Assembly: GCA_011772275.1 (NCBI GenBank)
Contig: WVZU01000004.1
Coordinates: 249-8,019 of the forward strand
Origin: Planctomycetales bacterium
Lineage (GTDB): Bacteria > Planctomycetota > Planctomycetia > Pirellulales > UBA7805
DNA: 7,771 bases
Reading direction: 5' to 3'
The translations under genes were made by a program, and so were the position numbers. The notes below the pieces were generated by a model. That model had not been told where the DNA came from, made no database searches, and was given only the letters and a program-made list of their open reading frames with translations. This document shows, piece after piece, positions 1-6,151 of this stretch (positions are counted from its first letter, which is position 1; every line of letters begins with the position of its first letter).

Positions 1-92
1 CCGGCCAAGGGACAATCGCCGCAAAAGCCACGTTGATTTCGAGGGCCAAGGGCCGCTGGCGCGAAACCGGTCAGCGGCCCATGGGCCAGCTT
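1..92. other. Spacer downstream of map
   Basis: Besides the stem-loop at 50-80 it has a 12-base perfect palindrome GGCCCATGGGCC (76-87) that overlaps the stem's 3' arm, and a 9-base direct repeat GGCCAAGGG at 3-11 and 44-52. No start of rpmJ, infA or rpsM, the usual next genes, is visible before the window edge. Confidence 0.55.
50..80 (-). terminator. Stem-loop downstream of map, possible terminator without T-run
   Basis: GGGCCGCTG (50-58) is perfectly complementary to CAGCGGCCC (72-80), a 9-bp GC-rich stem that can extend inward by a G-T wobble and a C-G pair. It starts 12 bases after the map stop in the transcript. No T-run follows on the coding strand, so termination would be inefficient or factor-dependent. 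It may instead be a 3' stabilising or processing structure. Confidence 0.5.
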
Positions 93-920
93 TCAGAAGC
101 TCTGCACGATTTGCTCGTCTTGCTCGTCCACCGGTGGCGCGGTGAGGACCCGGACACCGTGTTCGGTGATCGCCACCGTGTGCTCGAAATGGGCGCTCGG
201 CTTGCCGTCGGCGGTCGACATCGTCCAGAAGTCCGGTTCGGCCACCACATTTTTCTGTCCCATATTGACCATCGGCTCGATGGCCAGCACCAGCCCTGGA
301 TCGAGGCGGAAGTCATCTTTGGCGCGTAGTTTCTTGGCGACGTAGTTGGGCACCTGCGGCGGTTCATGCATTTTTTGGCCGATCCCGTGACCGACAAAAC
401 TTTCCACGGTGGAAAAGCCCGCGTCTTTGACGAAGGCGTCCATCTCGCTGGCCACCTCGCTCCACTTCGCTTTTTTCGGGATGAGGTTGATGGCCAGGAC
501 CAGGACTTCTGCAGTAACATCCAGGAGGCGTTGCACCTCTGGCTGGACCTCTCCGATCGGCAGGGTGACGGCCGCATCACCGCACCAGCCATGCATCCGG
601 CAGCCGGTATCGATGCTGATCACATCCCCTTCCACCAGTTTGCGGGGGCCGGGGATCCCATGCACGACCTGTTCGTTGATCGAGGTGCAGGTCACGCCAG
701 GAAATTTTGGTCGGCCGGCGCTGCTGTTGGGATAATTCAGGAAAAGAGGTTCGGCATCGATCTTCTCGAAAAAAGCCCGGACGACCTCGTCGATCTCTGC
801 GGTGGTGACTCCGGGGCGCGCGACCTCGTGGATCAGTTGCTGAGCTTTCCAGACGGCCAGCCCCGCGGGACGCATCATGTTGATCTCACGTGGGGATCTT
901 AAAATTATCGACTTAGACAC
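93..920 (-). CDS. map: Methionine aminopeptidase, type I
   Basis: Map removes the initiator methionine from nascent proteins after deformylation, near the ribosomal tunnel exit. The 275 residues form a type I enzyme with a pita-bread fold. All five metal ligands are visible: Asp104 (ISIDTG), Asp115 (CGDAAVT), His178 (VGHGIG), Glu215 (AIEPM) and Glu246 (HFEHT); His88 in VVHGIP is the conserved accessory histidine. The N-terminus (IILRSPREINMMRPAGLAV) matches the family from residue 5, so the GTG start (918-920) is preferred over internal ATG codons at residues 15-16. There is no N-terminal SH3-like or zinc-finger extension. The acidic C-terminal tail ends in EQDEQIVQSF. It is the last gene of this stretch. 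Confidence 0.97.
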   Translation of the reverse strand: MSKSIILRSPREINMMRPAGLAVWKAQQLIHEVARPGVTTAEIDEVVRAFFEKIDAEPLFLNYPNSSAGRPKFPGVTCTSINEQVVHGIPGPRKLVEGDVISIDTGCRMHGWCGDAAVTLPIGEVQPEVQRLLDVTAEVLVLAINLIPKKAKWSEVASEMDAFVKDAGFSTVESFVGHGIGQKMHEPPQVPNYVAKKLRAKDDFRLDPGLVLAIEPMVNMGQKNVVAEPDFWTMSTADGKPSAHFEHTVAITEHGVRVLTAPPVDEQDEQIVQSF

Positions 921-971
921 GTTCTGTCCGCTCCCAATGGTTGCTCATTAGTCTGCTTTTGAGTCTGCTGA
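921..971 (-). promoter_or_regulatory. adk-map spacer with map ribosome binding site
   Basis: A GGGAG (complement of 931-935) lies 10 bases before the GTG used as the map start (918-920). Much of the remainder is the tandem repeat of the adk end. Confidence 0.6.
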
Positions 972-985
972 TCAGTCTGCTTTTG
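950..985. repeat. Three tandem 12-base units across the end of adk
   Basis: AGTCTGCTTTTG (950-961), AGTCTGCTGATC (962-973) and AGTCTGCTTTTG (974-985) follow each other without gaps. The outer two are identical and the middle one differs only in its last four bases. The adk stop spans the junction of units two and three. Because 12 is a multiple of three, the adk frame repeats: KAD-stop, then SADS, then KAD-stop (TAA), so a backup stop lies 8 codons further on. Confidence 0.9.
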
Positions 986-1541
986 TTCGATATTGGTCGA
1001 TCAAGGTTTTGATCCTCTGCGTGACCTCTTCCGGTGTCCCGCGGCCGTCGATCGGGCGGACCTGGGATCTTGCCTGGTACCGCTTGAGCAGGGGCGCGGT
1101 CTCTGCCTGAAAGACCTGGAGCCGTTTCTGAACCACTTCTCGCGTGTCGTCGACGCGGCCGCGTCGCAGGAGGCGTTCCAGCAGGACGTCTTCGGGCACG
1201 ATCAGGTTCAGCACCATGTCCAGCGGCTCGCCACGCTGTTCCAGCAAGGCATCCAGGGCTGCGGCTTGACTGGCGGTCCGCGGGAAGCCGTCCAGGAGGA
1301 AGCCGCTGCGGCAATCTGGCTGTTCCAGCCGTTCGCCGACAATTTGAATCGCCAGTTCGTCCGGTACCAGCTGGCCGAACTCGATATACTTTTGGGCCGC
1401 CTGGCCCAGTTCGGTACCCTGTTCGACGGCAGCTCGCAACATTTCGCCTGTGGACAGGTGGGGAATGGAGAGGTACGCGGTCAGCCACGTCGATTGGGTT
1501 CCTTTTCCTGCTCCCGGTGGACCGAAAAAAGCTAGGCGCAT
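972..1541 (-). CDS. adk: Adenylate kinase, short LID form
   Basis: Adk catalyses ATP + AMP = 2 ADP in the cytoplasm and is a frequent neighbour of secY. The 189 residues are about 25 shorter than E. coli Adk, because the LID is the short type without zinc ligands. Visible parts are the P-loop GPPGAGKGT (7-15), AMP-binding HLSTGEMLR (28-36, Arg36), LLDGFPRT (82-89, Arg88), the LID arginines in RRGRVDDTREVVQKRL (126-141), and GRGTPEEV near 166-173. The ATG is 12 bases after the secY stop, and AGGGG (complement of 1551-1555) overlaps that stop codon. The last codons and the TGA stop are part of a 12-base tandem repeat. Confidence 0.97.
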   Translation of the reverse strand: MRLAFFGPPGAGKGTQSTWLTAYLSIPHLSTGEMLRAAVEQGTELGQAAQKYIEFGQLVPDELAIQIVGERLEQPDCRSGFLLDGFPRTASQAAALDALLEQRGEPLDMVLNLIVPEDVLLERLLRRGRVDDTREVVQKRLQVFQAETAPLLKRYQARSQVRPIDGRGTPEEVTQRIKTLIDQYRTKAD

Positions 1542-1553
1542 GGCAAACCGCCC

Positions 1554-2945
1554 CTACGTTCTCTCCAGGAGACCTTTGTAGTTGCGCATGACCAGGTGGC
1601 TATCGATCTTTTGGACCAGATCGAAGGCCACACTGACGGCAATCAGCAACCCCGTTCCCCCGTAGAAGCTGGCGACCAGGAAGGGTACGTTCATGGCGCC
1701 AGAGATGACGGTGGGGATAATGGCCACCAGAGCCAGGAAGCCGGCGCCGACGTAGGTGATGCGGACCATCACTTTTTCCAGGTAATCGGCGGTCCGTTTT
1801 CCGGGACGGTATCCGGGAATGAAGGTGCCGAAATTCTTCAGATTTTCCGCCATGTCCTTGGGATTGAAGGTGATGGCGGTCCAGAAATAGCAGAAGAAAT
1901 AGATCAATCCGACGTAGACCAGGTTGTAGGTAAAGGAGGTACCTCGCTGAAAAATGTTCGCCAGGTCGGACATGATGGTGGTAGGGTAGGCCTGGGAGAG
2001 CTGGTTGAAGAGGATCATCGGCACCATCAGGAGGCTGGAGGCGAAGATAATGGGCATGACGCCAGCCTGGTTGACGCGGAGCGGCAGATACTGGCGAGCG
2101 CCTCCGAAGACACGGCGGCCACGCACGTGCTTGGCGCTCTGCGTCGGAATCCGCCGCTGGCCCTGCGTGATATAGACCACACCGAACACCACGGCCACGA
2201 ACATCGCTGCCAACACAATCAAATGCTCGATGCCCAGGTCGTTGCCCGACCCACCCAGCTGCGGTGTGGTGCGTTCCCACAACTGAAAGGCCGCGCCGGG
2301 CATGCCGGCCAGAATACCGGCCATGATCAACAGGCTGATGCCGTTGCCAATGCCGAATTCGTCAATCTGTTCTCCCAGCCACATGAGGAATACGGTTCCA
2401 GCAGTCATCGTCAGCACGGCGGCCAGCTGCCAGGCAGCACTGGCCAGGAAGGAGTACGATTCGGAATTGGGGTCCATCAGTACCCAGATCGATTCACTGA
2501 TAAGAGGTCGCAGGGGTTGGGCTGCCGAAACGCTGACCAGGTAGCGGAGGTACATATAGCTTTGCAGCAGGCACAAGACCACGGTGGCGTACCGGGTATA
2601 TTCGTTGATCTTCTTCCGCCCCGCTTCGCCCTCCTTTTGCAGCTCTTCCAGAGGTTTGTACACGCTGCCCAGCAGCTGAAAGATAATCGAGGCAGAGATG
2701 TAGGGCATGATTCCCAGGCCAAAGATGGTCGCCTGGTTCAGCTGGCTGGCACTAAACACGGCCACCTGCTGCAGTACGTCCCCCAGCCCGCCGCTCTGGC
2801 TGAAATGAGCGGTCATCTGGTCACGGTCGACGATCGGCAGGGGAATCTGCCAGCCGACCCGATAGATGGCCAGAAACAGCAGGGTCAGCAGGATCTTCTG
2901 CCGCAGCTCGGGAATCGTGAAGATGATGCGGATTTTTTCCCACAT
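1554..2945 (-). CDS. secY: Protein translocase subunit SecY
   Basis: SecY is the pore of the SecYEG channel, which moves unfolded proteins across or into the cytoplasmic membrane, driven by SecA or the ribosome. The 463-residue protein shows ten hydrophobic segments at about 16-36, 69-93, 117-139, 168-190, 198-215, 239-259, 293-313, 338-360, 394-414 and 418-440. Family marks are IFGLGIMPYISASIIFQLL (TM2), FLMWLGEQIDEFGIGNGISLLI (186-207), the basic loop QGQRRIPTQSAKHVRGRR, LPLRVNQAGVMPIIFASSLL, and the SecA-contacting loop NLKNFGTFIPGYRPGKRT, whose Arg380 matches the functionally critical Arg of E. coli SecY. The external loop between TM3 and TM4 (about 140-167) looks longer than in E. coli. 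The TAG stop is 12 bases before adk. Confidence 0.98.
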   Translation of the reverse strand: MWEKIRIIFTIPELRQKILLTLLFLAIYRVGWQIPLPIVDRDQMTAHFSQSGGLGDVLQQVAVFSASQLNQATIFGLGIMPYISASIIFQLLGSVYKPLEELQKEGEAGRKKINEYTRYATVVLCLLQSYMYLRYLVSVSAAQPLRPLISESIWVLMDPNSESYSFLASAAWQLAAVLTMTAGTVFLMWLGEQIDEFGIGNGISLLIMAGILAGMPGAAFQLWERTTPQLGGSGNDLGIEHLIVLAAMFVAVVFGVVYITQGQRRIPTQSAKHVRGRRVFGGARQYLPLRVNQAGVMPIIFASSLLMVPMILFNQLSQAYPTTIMSDLANIFQRGTSFTYNLVYVGLIYFFCYFWTAITFNPKDMAENLKNFGTFIPGYRPGKRTADYLEKVMVRITYVGAGFLALVAIIPTVISGAMNVPFLVASFYGGTGLLIAVSVAFDLVQKIDSHLVMRNYKGLLERT

Positions 2946-2976
2946 GACTCGATCCGTCCTTTGGGGTGGATGATGA

Positions 2977-2999
2977 CTTCACGCTTCCATCGTGAAGCG
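2977..2999 (-). promoter_or_regulatory. Two mutually exclusive hairpins upstream of secY
   Basis: CTTCACG (2977-2983) is complementary to CGTGAAG (2991-2997), a 7-bp stem with a 7-base loop. CGCTTC (2982-2987) is also complementary to GAAGCG (2994-2999), a 6-bp stem with a 6-base loop. They share bases, so only one can form at a time. They end about 32 bases before the secY start. A regulatory role is inference only. Confidence 0.4.
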
Positions 3000-3119
3000 G
3001 GGTGGCCTGATCGGAAATCGCTAAATCAAATGCCTGCGGAACGATAAAAATGTCGTTGGTCGCACTGGGTGTATGATCGCTGAGCCCTCATGTTGCCTCG
3101 CGACGTGCTGCTGGGAGAC

Positions 3120-3166
3120 GGTGTGCCTGCAGTGGTGTGCCTGGTGTGGTTCGCCTGGTGTGCTTG
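3120..3166. repeat. Degenerate G/T-rich direct repeat
   Basis: GGTGTGCCTG occurs at 3120-3129 and 3134-3143, and GGTGTGCTTG at 3157-3166. Related CCTGGTGTG strings lie between and overlap them. The repeats lie in the rplO-secY spacer, are not in any supportable gene, and suggest past slippage. Confidence 0.65.
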
Positions 3167-3233
3167 AAGTGGGAAGAAGGGCCGTTTGGCTGAGCGTCTA
3201 TTTTCGGGTGCGGATGGGGTCATTTCCTGGTCC

Positions 3234-3248
3234 CCGGCCGGCCGGCCG
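3234..3248. repeat. CCGG-type palindromic run
   Basis: The bases 3235-3248 equal their own reverse complement (CGGCCGGCCGGCCG) and consist of repeated CGGC units with one extra C in front. This is low-complexity GC sequence that could form a small cruciform or hairpin. It lies in the centre of the rplO-secY spacer. Confidence 0.6.
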
Positions 3249-3294
3249 CGAACGCTTGCTAAACCTTTGCGGTCTGGGCCAGCGGACGTGTTTT

Positions 3295-3324
3295 CGGCAT
3301 TTCCTGCCGCAACAGGGGGGTTGC
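3295..3324. other. Two adjacent small stem-loops downstream of rplO
   Basis: CGGCA (3295-3299) pairs with TGCCG (3305-3309), and GCAAC (3309-3313) pairs with GTTGC (3320-3324) around a G-rich loop. The G at 3309 is shared, so the two stems abut and compete for one base. On the coding strand no T-run follows. On the plus strand the second is followed by TTTCTT, which would resemble a weak terminator facing the other way, but no plus-strand gene precedes it. Confidence 0.35.
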
Positions 3325-3367
3325 TTTCTTCCGGCCGCCATCCGTTGCGCGTCCTCCCGCGACCGGG

Positions 3368-3859
3368 TCAGGTGACTTTCGACCCCTGTCGGTTTTTGAC
3401 CACCGGTTTTTTTCCCGGTAGGATCTTCACGGTGCCGCCCGCTTGTTTGATCTTCTCGGCCGCGGTCCGGCTGAAGCGGTGAGCGGCGACGGTCAGTTTC
3501 TTGGTCAATTCGCCGTTGCCCAGTACCTTGAACACTTCGACCTTGGGACCGATCAGGCGTTTTTCCACAGCGGCGACGGGGGTAACTTCGTCGCCATCGG
3601 CAAAGGCGGTCTCCAGATCGGAGACATTGATCGTGCCGACCGTCAGGGCCCACTGGTTGTGGAAACCCCGCTTGGGGATACGCCGCACCAGCGGCATGGT
3701 ACCGCCCTGGAAAGTCACCTGCCGCGAGGAACCGCTCCGCGAGCCCTGGCCTTTATGGCCACGGCCACAGGTCTTGCCATGTCCCGAACCGGGCCCGCGG
3801 CCGACCCGCCGTTTCCGCTTGTTCTTCTGAATGCCGCGATGAATGTCGTGCAGATTCAT
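3368..3859 (-). CDS. rplO: 50S ribosomal protein L15
   Basis: L15 is a late-assembling large-subunit protein that threads its glycine-rich, basic N-terminal extension into 23S rRNA. The 163 residues are somewhat longer than the usual 144-150, mainly through a basic C-terminal tail. RRVGRGPGSGHGKTCGRGHKGQGSRSG (18-43) is the conserved extension, QVTFQGGTMPLVRRIPKRGF (47-66) follows, and VFKVLGNGELTKKLTVAAHRFSRTAAEKIKQAGG (109-142) is the C-terminal signature. The ATG overlaps the rpsE stop by 4 bases. A GAGGAG motif (complement of 3870-3875) lies 10 bases upstream. A spacer of 422 bases then separates it from secY. Confidence 0.98.
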   Translation of the reverse strand: MNLHDIHRGIQKNKRKRRVGRGPGSGHGKTCGRGHKGQGSRSGSSRQVTFQGGTMPLVRRIPKRGFHNQWALTVGTINVSDLETAFADGDEVTPVAAVEKRLIGPKVEVFKVLGNGELTKKLTVAAHRFSRTAAEKIKQAGGTVKILPGKKPVVKNRQGSKVT

Positions 3860-4353
3860 ACCAGGGAGACTCCTCGCAGCCGTTCGATATCGGCGCGTGA
3901 CCGTAGTTGTTCCAAGGCTTGGATCGTGGCTTTGACCAGCGTGACGGGATTGGTCGTGCCGAAACTCTTGGTGAGGATGTCGTGAATTCCGGCCGCTTCG
4001 CAGACGGACCGCACGGCAGCGCCGGCGATCACACCGGTGCCGGGCGCGGCGGGGATGAGGATCACTCGGCCGGCGCCAAAACGGCCTTTCACGGTATGCG
4101 GAATCGTGTGGCCCTCCAAGGCGATGTCGAACTGATTGCGGCTGCCGCTCTTCACCGCCTTGTCGACGGCCGGCGGGACTTCATTGGCTTTGCCATACCC
4201 CCAGCCGACGCGGCCCTGTCCGTTACCGACGACGACCATGGCGGCAAAGCTGAAGCGGCGGCCGCCTTTGACCACGGCGGCACAGCGCTTGATTTTGACC
4301 ACGCGGTCGATCAGTTCCGGGCCTTTCGGTTCTTGAACTTCTTTGTCTGCCAC
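3856..4353 (-). CDS. rpsE: 30S ribosomal protein S5
   Basis: S5 sits on the solvent side of the small subunit at the mRNA entrance and contributes to decoding accuracy. The 165 residues fit the family. The N-terminal domain (about 15-80) has the double-stranded-RNA-binding fold, with [19 protein letters not shown] and [27 protein letters not shown]. The C-terminal domain has [43 protein letters not shown] (residues 101-142). The start is GTG. The TGA stop overlaps the rplO start as ATGA, so L15 follows directly. The small gene rpmD (L30), normally found between rpsE and rplO in E. coli and Bacillus, is absent. Confidence 0.98.
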   Translation of the reverse strand: MADKEVQEPKGPELIDRVVKIKRCAAVVKGGRRFSFAAMVVVGNGQGRVGWGYGKANEVPPAVDKAVKSGSRNQFDIALEGHTIPHTVKGRFGAGRVILIPAAPGTGVIAGAAVRSVCEAAGIHDILTKSFGTTNPVTLVKATIQALEQLRSRADIERLRGVSLV

Positions 4354-4363
4354 CGTGGATGTG

Positions 4364-4371
4364 CTCCCCTT
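4364..4371 (-). promoter_or_regulatory. Ribosome binding site supporting the rpsE GTG start
   Basis: AAGGGGAG on the coding strand lies 10 bases before a GTG codon (4351-4353). No ATG in frame is better placed, so the GTG is accepted as the rpsE start. Confidence 0.65.
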
Positions 4372-4394
4372 GAGTTTCCAGTTTCCGTTCGCTT

Positions 4395-4763
4395 CTAAAA
4401 TTTCAGCCCCGCTTCGCGGGCCGCCTCGGCCAGAGCGGCCACGCGGCCATGGTATTGAAAATGGCCGCGATCAAAAGCCACCTGTTCGATCCCGGCGGCC
4501 TTGGCACGAGCGGCGATGGCCTGGCCGACCTTGCTGGCCGCCTCGGTATTGCCGCCGTACTTGACTTCTCCGGCAATCTCCTGGTCCCGCGTGCTGGCCG
4601 CGGCCAGTGTCCTGCCAGCCAGGTCGTCGACCAGTTGCACGTAAATGTGTTTGTGGCTGCGAAAAACGGTCAATCGTGGCCGCTCGCCGGTCCCGCGGAG
4701 ATGTTTCCGCACGCGGAACCGCCGCCGCTGCCGTTGTCTGCGAATCGCCCGTTCGTGGTTCAT
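4395..4763 (-). CDS. rplR: 50S ribosomal protein L18
   Basis: L18 binds 5S rRNA together with L5 and helps attach it to the large subunit. With the ATG start the protein has 122 residues, normal for the family. The N-terminus is very basic ([20 protein letters not shown], residues 5-24), as expected for the rRNA-binding tail. [20 protein letters not shown] (28-47) and [24 protein letters not shown] (97-120) are the conserved blocks. A TTG two codons upstream is possible, but ribosome binding site spacing favours the ATG. It ends with TAG, 41 bases before rpsE. Confidence 0.97.
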   Translation of the reverse strand: MNHERAIRRQRQRRRFRVRKHLRGTGERPRLTVFRSHKHIYVQLVDDLAGRTLAAASTRDQEIAGEVKYGGNTEAASKVGQAIAARAKAAGIEQVAFDRGHFQYHGRVAALAEAAREAGLKF

Positions 4764-4765
4764 CG

Positions 4766-5311
4766 TCAAGCTCCCACGGCCTTACCGGCCTTACGGCGTA
4801 CGTGTTCGCCTTCGTAGCGAATGCCTTTCCCCTTGTACGGCTCCGGTTTGCGAATCGCGCGGACTTCGGCCGCAAACTGGCCGACCTGTTGCCGGTCGAT
4901 CCCCTTGATCACCACATGCGTCTGGTCCGGGCAGGTGACGTCCAAGCCGGCCGGGATTTCCTTTTGGATTTCGTTGGCAAAACCGACGCGGAGTTGCAGG
5001 GTCTTGCCCTGGACGGCAGCGAGGTAACCGACCCCGACCACCTCCAACCGCTTTTCGTACCCCTTCGTCACGCCGTCGACCATGTTTTGCAACAAGGCTC
5101 GGGTCAGGCCGTGAAAAGCGCGCGAAGCCCGGTCGTTGCCCTCTCGACCCACTTGGAGACACTTGGCTGCCTCGTCAACCCGGACCGTGACCTCCGGGCG
5201 GTGCGCATAGTCCAGCTTGCCCAGCGGCCCCTCCACCGCAACCTGGCGGTCCTGGATCACGACTTTGACGCCGCTGGGGATCAGAACCGGTTTATTGCCG
5301 ATGCGTGACAT
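4766..5311 (-). CDS. rplF: 50S ribosomal protein L6
   Basis: L6 binds 23S rRNA near the sarcin-ricin loop, where elongation factors act. The 181 residues match the family, with two tandem L6 folds. [17 protein letters not shown] opens the first, [31 protein letters not shown] (residues 83-113) opens the second, and [22 protein letters not shown] (156-177) is the C-terminal signature. The ATG is the natural start; its ribosome binding signal is weak (AGGCTG). The TGA stop lies two bases before the preferred rplR ATG, implying coupled translation. Confidence 0.98.
   Translation of the reverse strand: MSRIGNKPVLIPSGVKVVIQDRQVAVEGPLGKLDYAHRPEVTVRVDEAAKCLQVGREGNDRASRAFHGLTRALLQNMVDGVTKGYEKRLEVVGVGYLAAVQGKTLQLRVGFANEIQKEIPAGLDVTCPDQTHVVIKGIDRQQVGQFAAEVRAIRKPEPYKGKGIRYEGEHVRRKAGKAVGA
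4771..4775 (-). promoter_or_regulatory. Ribosome binding site that decides the rplR start
   Basis: GGGAG on the coding strand lies 7 bases before the ATG at 4761-4763. This favours that ATG over the TTG at 4767-4769, which would be too close to the motif (1 base). Confidence 0.7.
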
Positions 5312-5382
5312 GTTTTTTCAGCCTGAGTGGAATTTTTGCCACACTTCAAGCGTCGCGGGGCCGCCAGCTGACGGTGGGGCGG

Positions 5383-5397
5383 CTTGAGCGACTCAAG
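5383..5397. other. Small stem-loop in the rpsH-rplF spacer
   Basis: CTTGAG (5383-5388) is complementary to CTCAAG (5392-5397) across a 3-base loop. It could stack next to the CCGCC/GGCGG pairing (5361-5365 with 5378-5382). By itself it is of modest stability. Confidence 0.4.
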
Positions 5398-5453
5398 GGG
5401 TGCGGCGGTGACTCTTCGAAAGTGCTGTTCGCTTGGAAAGGGGTCCTTTGTCC

Positions 5454-5484
5454 AGCAACCGTGCAGGGAAGCCCTGCCGTTGCT
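5454..5484 (-). other. Strong stem-loop just downstream of rpsH
   Basis: AGCAAC (5454-5459) pairs with GTTGCT (5479-5484), and GCAGGG (5463-5468) pairs with CCCTGC (5472-5477), closed by a 3-base loop. The two 6-bp stems are separated by an asymmetric internal loop of three bases against one. The structure starts 9 bases after the rpsH stop in the transcript. No T-run follows it, so it is not a standard intrinsic terminator. It could be a processing or stability element, an attenuator, or a protein-binding site. Confidence 0.6.
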
Positions 5485-5493
5485 CAATCCATC

Positions 5494-5889
5494 TCACCAG
5501 ATCTGGCACAGCACCTCGCCGCCCAGGTTGCGCTGCCTGGCCTCGCGATCCGAGATGACTCCGCGGCTGGTACTGATAATCGTAATGCCCAGTCCGTTTA
5601 AGACCGGTTTTAATTCGGACGCGCGGTTGTAAATCCGGCGTCCTGGTTTGCTGACTCGTTTGATATGCCGTATGACGCGTTCGCCATTGGGCCCGTATTT
5701 CAGGTCGATCCGCAATTGGGGAAACTTGCTTTCCGTGGTTTCGGCCCAGTCCCAAATGTATCCTTCACGCTTGAGCACTTCTGCCAGGCCTCGCTTCACT
5801 TTGGACGCCGGGACTTCCACCGTGGCGCGTTCGACACGAACCGCGTTGCGGATCCGGGTCAACATGTCGGCGATCGGGTCGGTCATCAT
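5494..5889 (-). CDS. rpsH: 30S ribosomal protein S8
   Basis: S8 is a primary binder of 16S rRNA helix 21. In E. coli it also represses the spc operon by binding its mRNA. The 131 residues match the family. The N-terminus MTDPIADMLTRIRNA is classic, and GITIISTSRGVISDREAR (residues 101-118) is the C-terminal RNA-binding signature. There are two adjacent ATG codons (5887-5889 and 5884-5886). A GGGGGAG ribosome binding site (complement of 5900-5906) is 10 bases from the first and 13 from the second, so I use the first. A strong stem-loop follows the stop codon by 9 bases, in a spacer of 182 bases that is unusual before rplF. Confidence 0.98.
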   Translation of the reverse strand: MMTDPIADMLTRIRNAVRVERATVEVPASKVKRGLAEVLKREGYIWDWAETTESKFPQLRIDLKYGPNGERVIRHIKRVSKPGRRIYNRASELKPVLNGLGITIISTSRGVISDREARQRNLGGEVLCQIW

Positions 5890-5908
5890 CGTTCGTGTTC
5901 TCCCCCTC

Positions 5909-6094
5909 TTACCAGCTGGCCTTTTTCACACCGGGAATCATCCCTTCATCTGCCAGGTTGCGAAAGCAGATGCGGCAGATTCCAAACTTGCGATAAACGG
6001 CGCGGGGCCGCCCGCAGAGCTTACAGCGGTTTTCCCGGCGGGTGGAAAACTTGGGTAGCTTGGACGCCTTGGCTATTTTTGATTTGCTGGCCAT
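5909..6094 (-). CDS. rpsN: 30S ribosomal protein S14, zinc-binding type Z
   Basis: S14 binds 16S rRNA in the head of the small subunit and completes its late assembly. At 61 residues it has exactly the length of the short zinc form. Four cysteines in two CxxC pairs (Cys24, Cys27, Cys40, Cys43) make the zinc site, within the typical [20 protein letters not shown] pattern. The C-terminus ends in [11 protein letters not shown], the family hallmark. The frame could extend 17 codons upstream, but those residues are not S14-like, so the ATG at 6092-6094 is chosen. The TAA stop lies 19 bases before rpsH. Confidence 0.97.
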   Translation of the reverse strand: MASKSKIAKASKLPKFSTRRENRCKLCGRPRAVYRKFGICRICFRNLADEGMIPGVKKASW

Positions 6095-6151
6095 GAAAAC
6101 GGTTACTGCTCCTGAAGGATACGGGTCGGATGGATTTTGGATCACGCGGGG
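6095..6151. other. Rest of the rplE-rpsN spacer with the rpsN ribosome binding site
   Basis: This region between the tandem repeat and rpsN contains an AGGAG (complement of 6109-6113) 14 bases before the rpsN ATG, which is longer spacing than usual. The rpsN frame stays open upstream to an ATG at 6143-6145, but the encoded extension does not resemble S14. Confidence 0.6.

Larger units (their letters stand above)
2946..3367. other. Long spacer between rplO and secY, no supportable gene
   Basis: The spacer contains hairpins after rplO (3295-3309 and 3309-3324), a 14-base CCGG-type palindrome (3235-3248), a degenerate G/T-rich repeat (3120-3166), and two overlapping hairpins before secY (2977-2999). 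A minus-strand open frame of 65 codons (3026-3223) has no recognisable motif and no well-spaced ribosome binding site. I searched for a minus-strand promoter for secY and found no convincing -35/-10 pair, although the AT-rich stretch near 3017-3057 is the most likely place. An AAAGGA (complement of 2957-2962) lies 11 bases before the secY ATG. Confidence 0.6.
5312..5493. other. Spacer rpsH-rplF, no gene seen
   Basis: These 182 bases contain three potential hairpins: the strong one at 5454-5484, CTTGAG/CTCAAG at 5383-5397, and CCGCC/GGCGG at 5361-5382. A minus-strand open frame of 68 codons crosses the spacer and runs into rplF, but its sequence is nondescript and it overlaps a certain gene. 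Just before rplF only a weak AGG motif is present. Confidence 0.6.

Noticed and set aside
366..902. Plus-strand open frames opposite map and adk
   Set aside because: They are antisense to genes with complete catalytic motifs; no independent start signals or recognisable products.
2982..2990. Mini open frame ATG-GAA-GCG-TGA upstream of secY as a leader peptide
   Set aside because: Three codons only, no ribosome binding site, and no regulatory codons; most likely chance.
1596..3047. Long plus-strand open frame of 483 codons opposite secY
   Set aside because: Antisense to an unmistakable secY. Its His/Gln/Gly/Asp-rich composition is what results from reading the antisense strand of a GC-rich gene with third-position bias.
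3017..3060. Possible minus-strand promoter before secY
   Set aside because: AT-rich, but I could not find a -35 and -10 pair with acceptable match and spacing.
3026..3223. 65-codon minus-strand open frame in the rplO-secY spacer
   Set aside because: No recognisable motif, composition typical of translated GC-rich non-coding sequence, a repeat block inside it, and an AGGA too close to the ATG to serve as a ribosome binding site.
3309..3330. Intrinsic terminator on the plus strand (GCAAC/GTTGC followed by TTTCTT)
   Set aside because: Only a 5-bp stem, interrupted T-tract, and no plus-strand gene that would need it.
5281..5487. 68-codon minus-strand frame across the rpsH-rplF spacer
   Set aside because: It runs into the start of rplF in another frame and shows no protein family features.
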